Assembly: GCA_016713035.1 (NCBI GenBank)
Contig: JADJPW010000002.1
Coordinates: forward strand, 620,001 to 684,000
Direction of reading: 5' to 3'
DNA length: 64,000 nucleotides
Source: Verrucomicrobiaceae bacterium
GTDB taxonomy: Bacteria > Verrucomicrobiota > Verrucomicrobiia > Verrucomicrobiales > Verrucomicrobiaceae
Below are positions 63,424-64,000 of the stretch, in pieces. The notes beneath the pieces are model-generated. The model had not been told where the DNA came from and did not search any database. It was given only the letters and a program-made list of their open reading frames with translations. How positions within the stretch are numbered: the first letter of the stretch is position 1; each line of letters begins with the position of its first letter. A program made the translations under genes and the position numbers.

Positions 63424-64000
63424 TCAGGCCATCCTCGGCGTTAGTTTGGAGCGACGCGCAGTGACGACTACGGCGAAGGCTGCGAGCAGTATCCATGGCG
63501 GTGCAGGCGCACCAGGGATAGCGCCCACGGAGGATTCGTTGAGACTCCAGCGGGATCCTTCGAGTGAAGAGGAGGTCACACTGGTCGTTGTGGTGCCAGA
63601 GACGACCGCCACAGGCACTCCTGGCAGGGCACCATCCGTCAAAGGGTTCCATGCGGCGACACGCGTGGTGTAGTTATCCGATTCAAATCCAGAGGTGCCA
63701 TTGTTGGTAAAGACGATGCGATCCCAGGTGGTGTTTTCATCGGCAAAGAAGTTGATGAACCCGTAGGGCTCATGGCTGTTGATGGTTCGATTGCGCGGAT
63801 TTCCGTCGTAGGTAGAGGGTAGCGGGTCCATAAGGGTGGACGTGACAAAGCGGCCAACCAGCGTGCTGCCATTGTAAAACTCCAGCACGTTCTTGGCATC
63901 ACCCGCAGACCACCATAGACCAAAGTAGGCTGACTGGTTACTGAGGTTTAGGGTGCTGGATAGAACTCCAGAACCAGCGCCTTGCACAGAATAGCGTGTG
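63424..64000 (-). CDS. Exosortase-dependent surface protein, 5' end outside window
   Basis: The frame is open to the right edge (no start in the window; a GTG at 63987 lies inside the domain), so only the C-terminal ~190 residues are seen. The segment Y-F-G-L-W-W-S-A-G-D-A and N-V-L-E-F-Y, then E-P-Y-G-F-I-N-F-F-A and S-G-F-E-S-D-N-Y-T resembles the Npun_F0296-type exosortase-dependent surface proteins. The tail is a variant sorting signal: G-A-P-A-P-P, a hydrophobic helix (W-I-L-L-A-A-F-A-V-V-V), then T-A-R-R-S-K. It is the natural substrate of the exosortase encoded next to it. Confidence 0.75.
   Translation of the reverse strand, partial: TRYSVQGAGSGVLSSTLNLSNQSAYFGLWWSAGDAKNVLEFYNGSTLVGRFVTSTLMDPLPSTYDGNPRNRTINSHEPYGFINFFADENTTWDRIVFTNNGTSGFESDNYTTRVAAWNPLTDGALPGVPVAVVSGTTTTSVTSSSLEGSRWSLNESSVGAIPGAPAPPWILLAAFAVVVTARRSKLTPRMA

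Overview
The window most resembles a Verrucomicrobiota chromosome. It carries very long secreted proteins built from delta-60, RCC1 and 'GloVer' propeller repeats that end in a W-R-x-x-x-F-G plus D-x-D-G-D-G C-terminal module, planctomycete/verrucomicrobial-style ECF sigma and Hanks kinase genes, and an exosortase with a short anchored surface protein. The phylum call is inference from these architectures. No rRNA or tRNA gene was seen.

Bases 1-18,000 are accessory and defence DNA. From the left edge, on the minus strand, lies a Wadjet plasmid-defence operon: an HTH regulator, jetA, jetB and the first 1,007 codons of jetC, which runs off the window just before its ABC signature. A SET-domain gene diverges from it across two tandem perfect operators and is coupled to a broken SMR-type transporter. 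Next come remnants of a mobile element: a Replic_Relax protein, a TraG/VirD4-like ATPase with a damaged N-terminus, a gene split by an IS200-type element, an AlbA_2 gene, an IS4-type element with intact ends and a decayed transposase, a tyrosine recombinase flanked by long hairpins, a replisome-organiser-like protein and an ArdC antirestriction protein.

Bases 18,000-27,200 hold a two-gene unit (membrane-anchored protein plus a 2,650-residue hydrolase/propeller mosaic) and a convergent HTH gene.

Bases 27,200-60,700 are the most interesting part. Six transcription units have the same two-block promoter, GT(T/A)(A/G)C(G/A/T)(A/T) - exactly 13 nt - GGGTA(T/A): a FecR-TPR-TonB-type barrel fusion, three giant propeller proteins that each end in a trypsin-like protease, a Ser/Thr kinase-CHASE2-adenylate cyclase, and an ECF sigma factor. 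I infer an autoregulated surface regulon in which the ECF factor reads the promoter. Three of its six genes carry a single-base frameshift. A 43-residue ORF and a membrane-anchored protein follow the sigma gene and overlap each other by ATGA.

Bases 60,900-64,000 (minus strand) hold a fragment of an HTH gene, a family 2 glycosyltransferase, an exosortase fused to an EpsI-like domain, and the C-terminal part of its probable anchored substrate.
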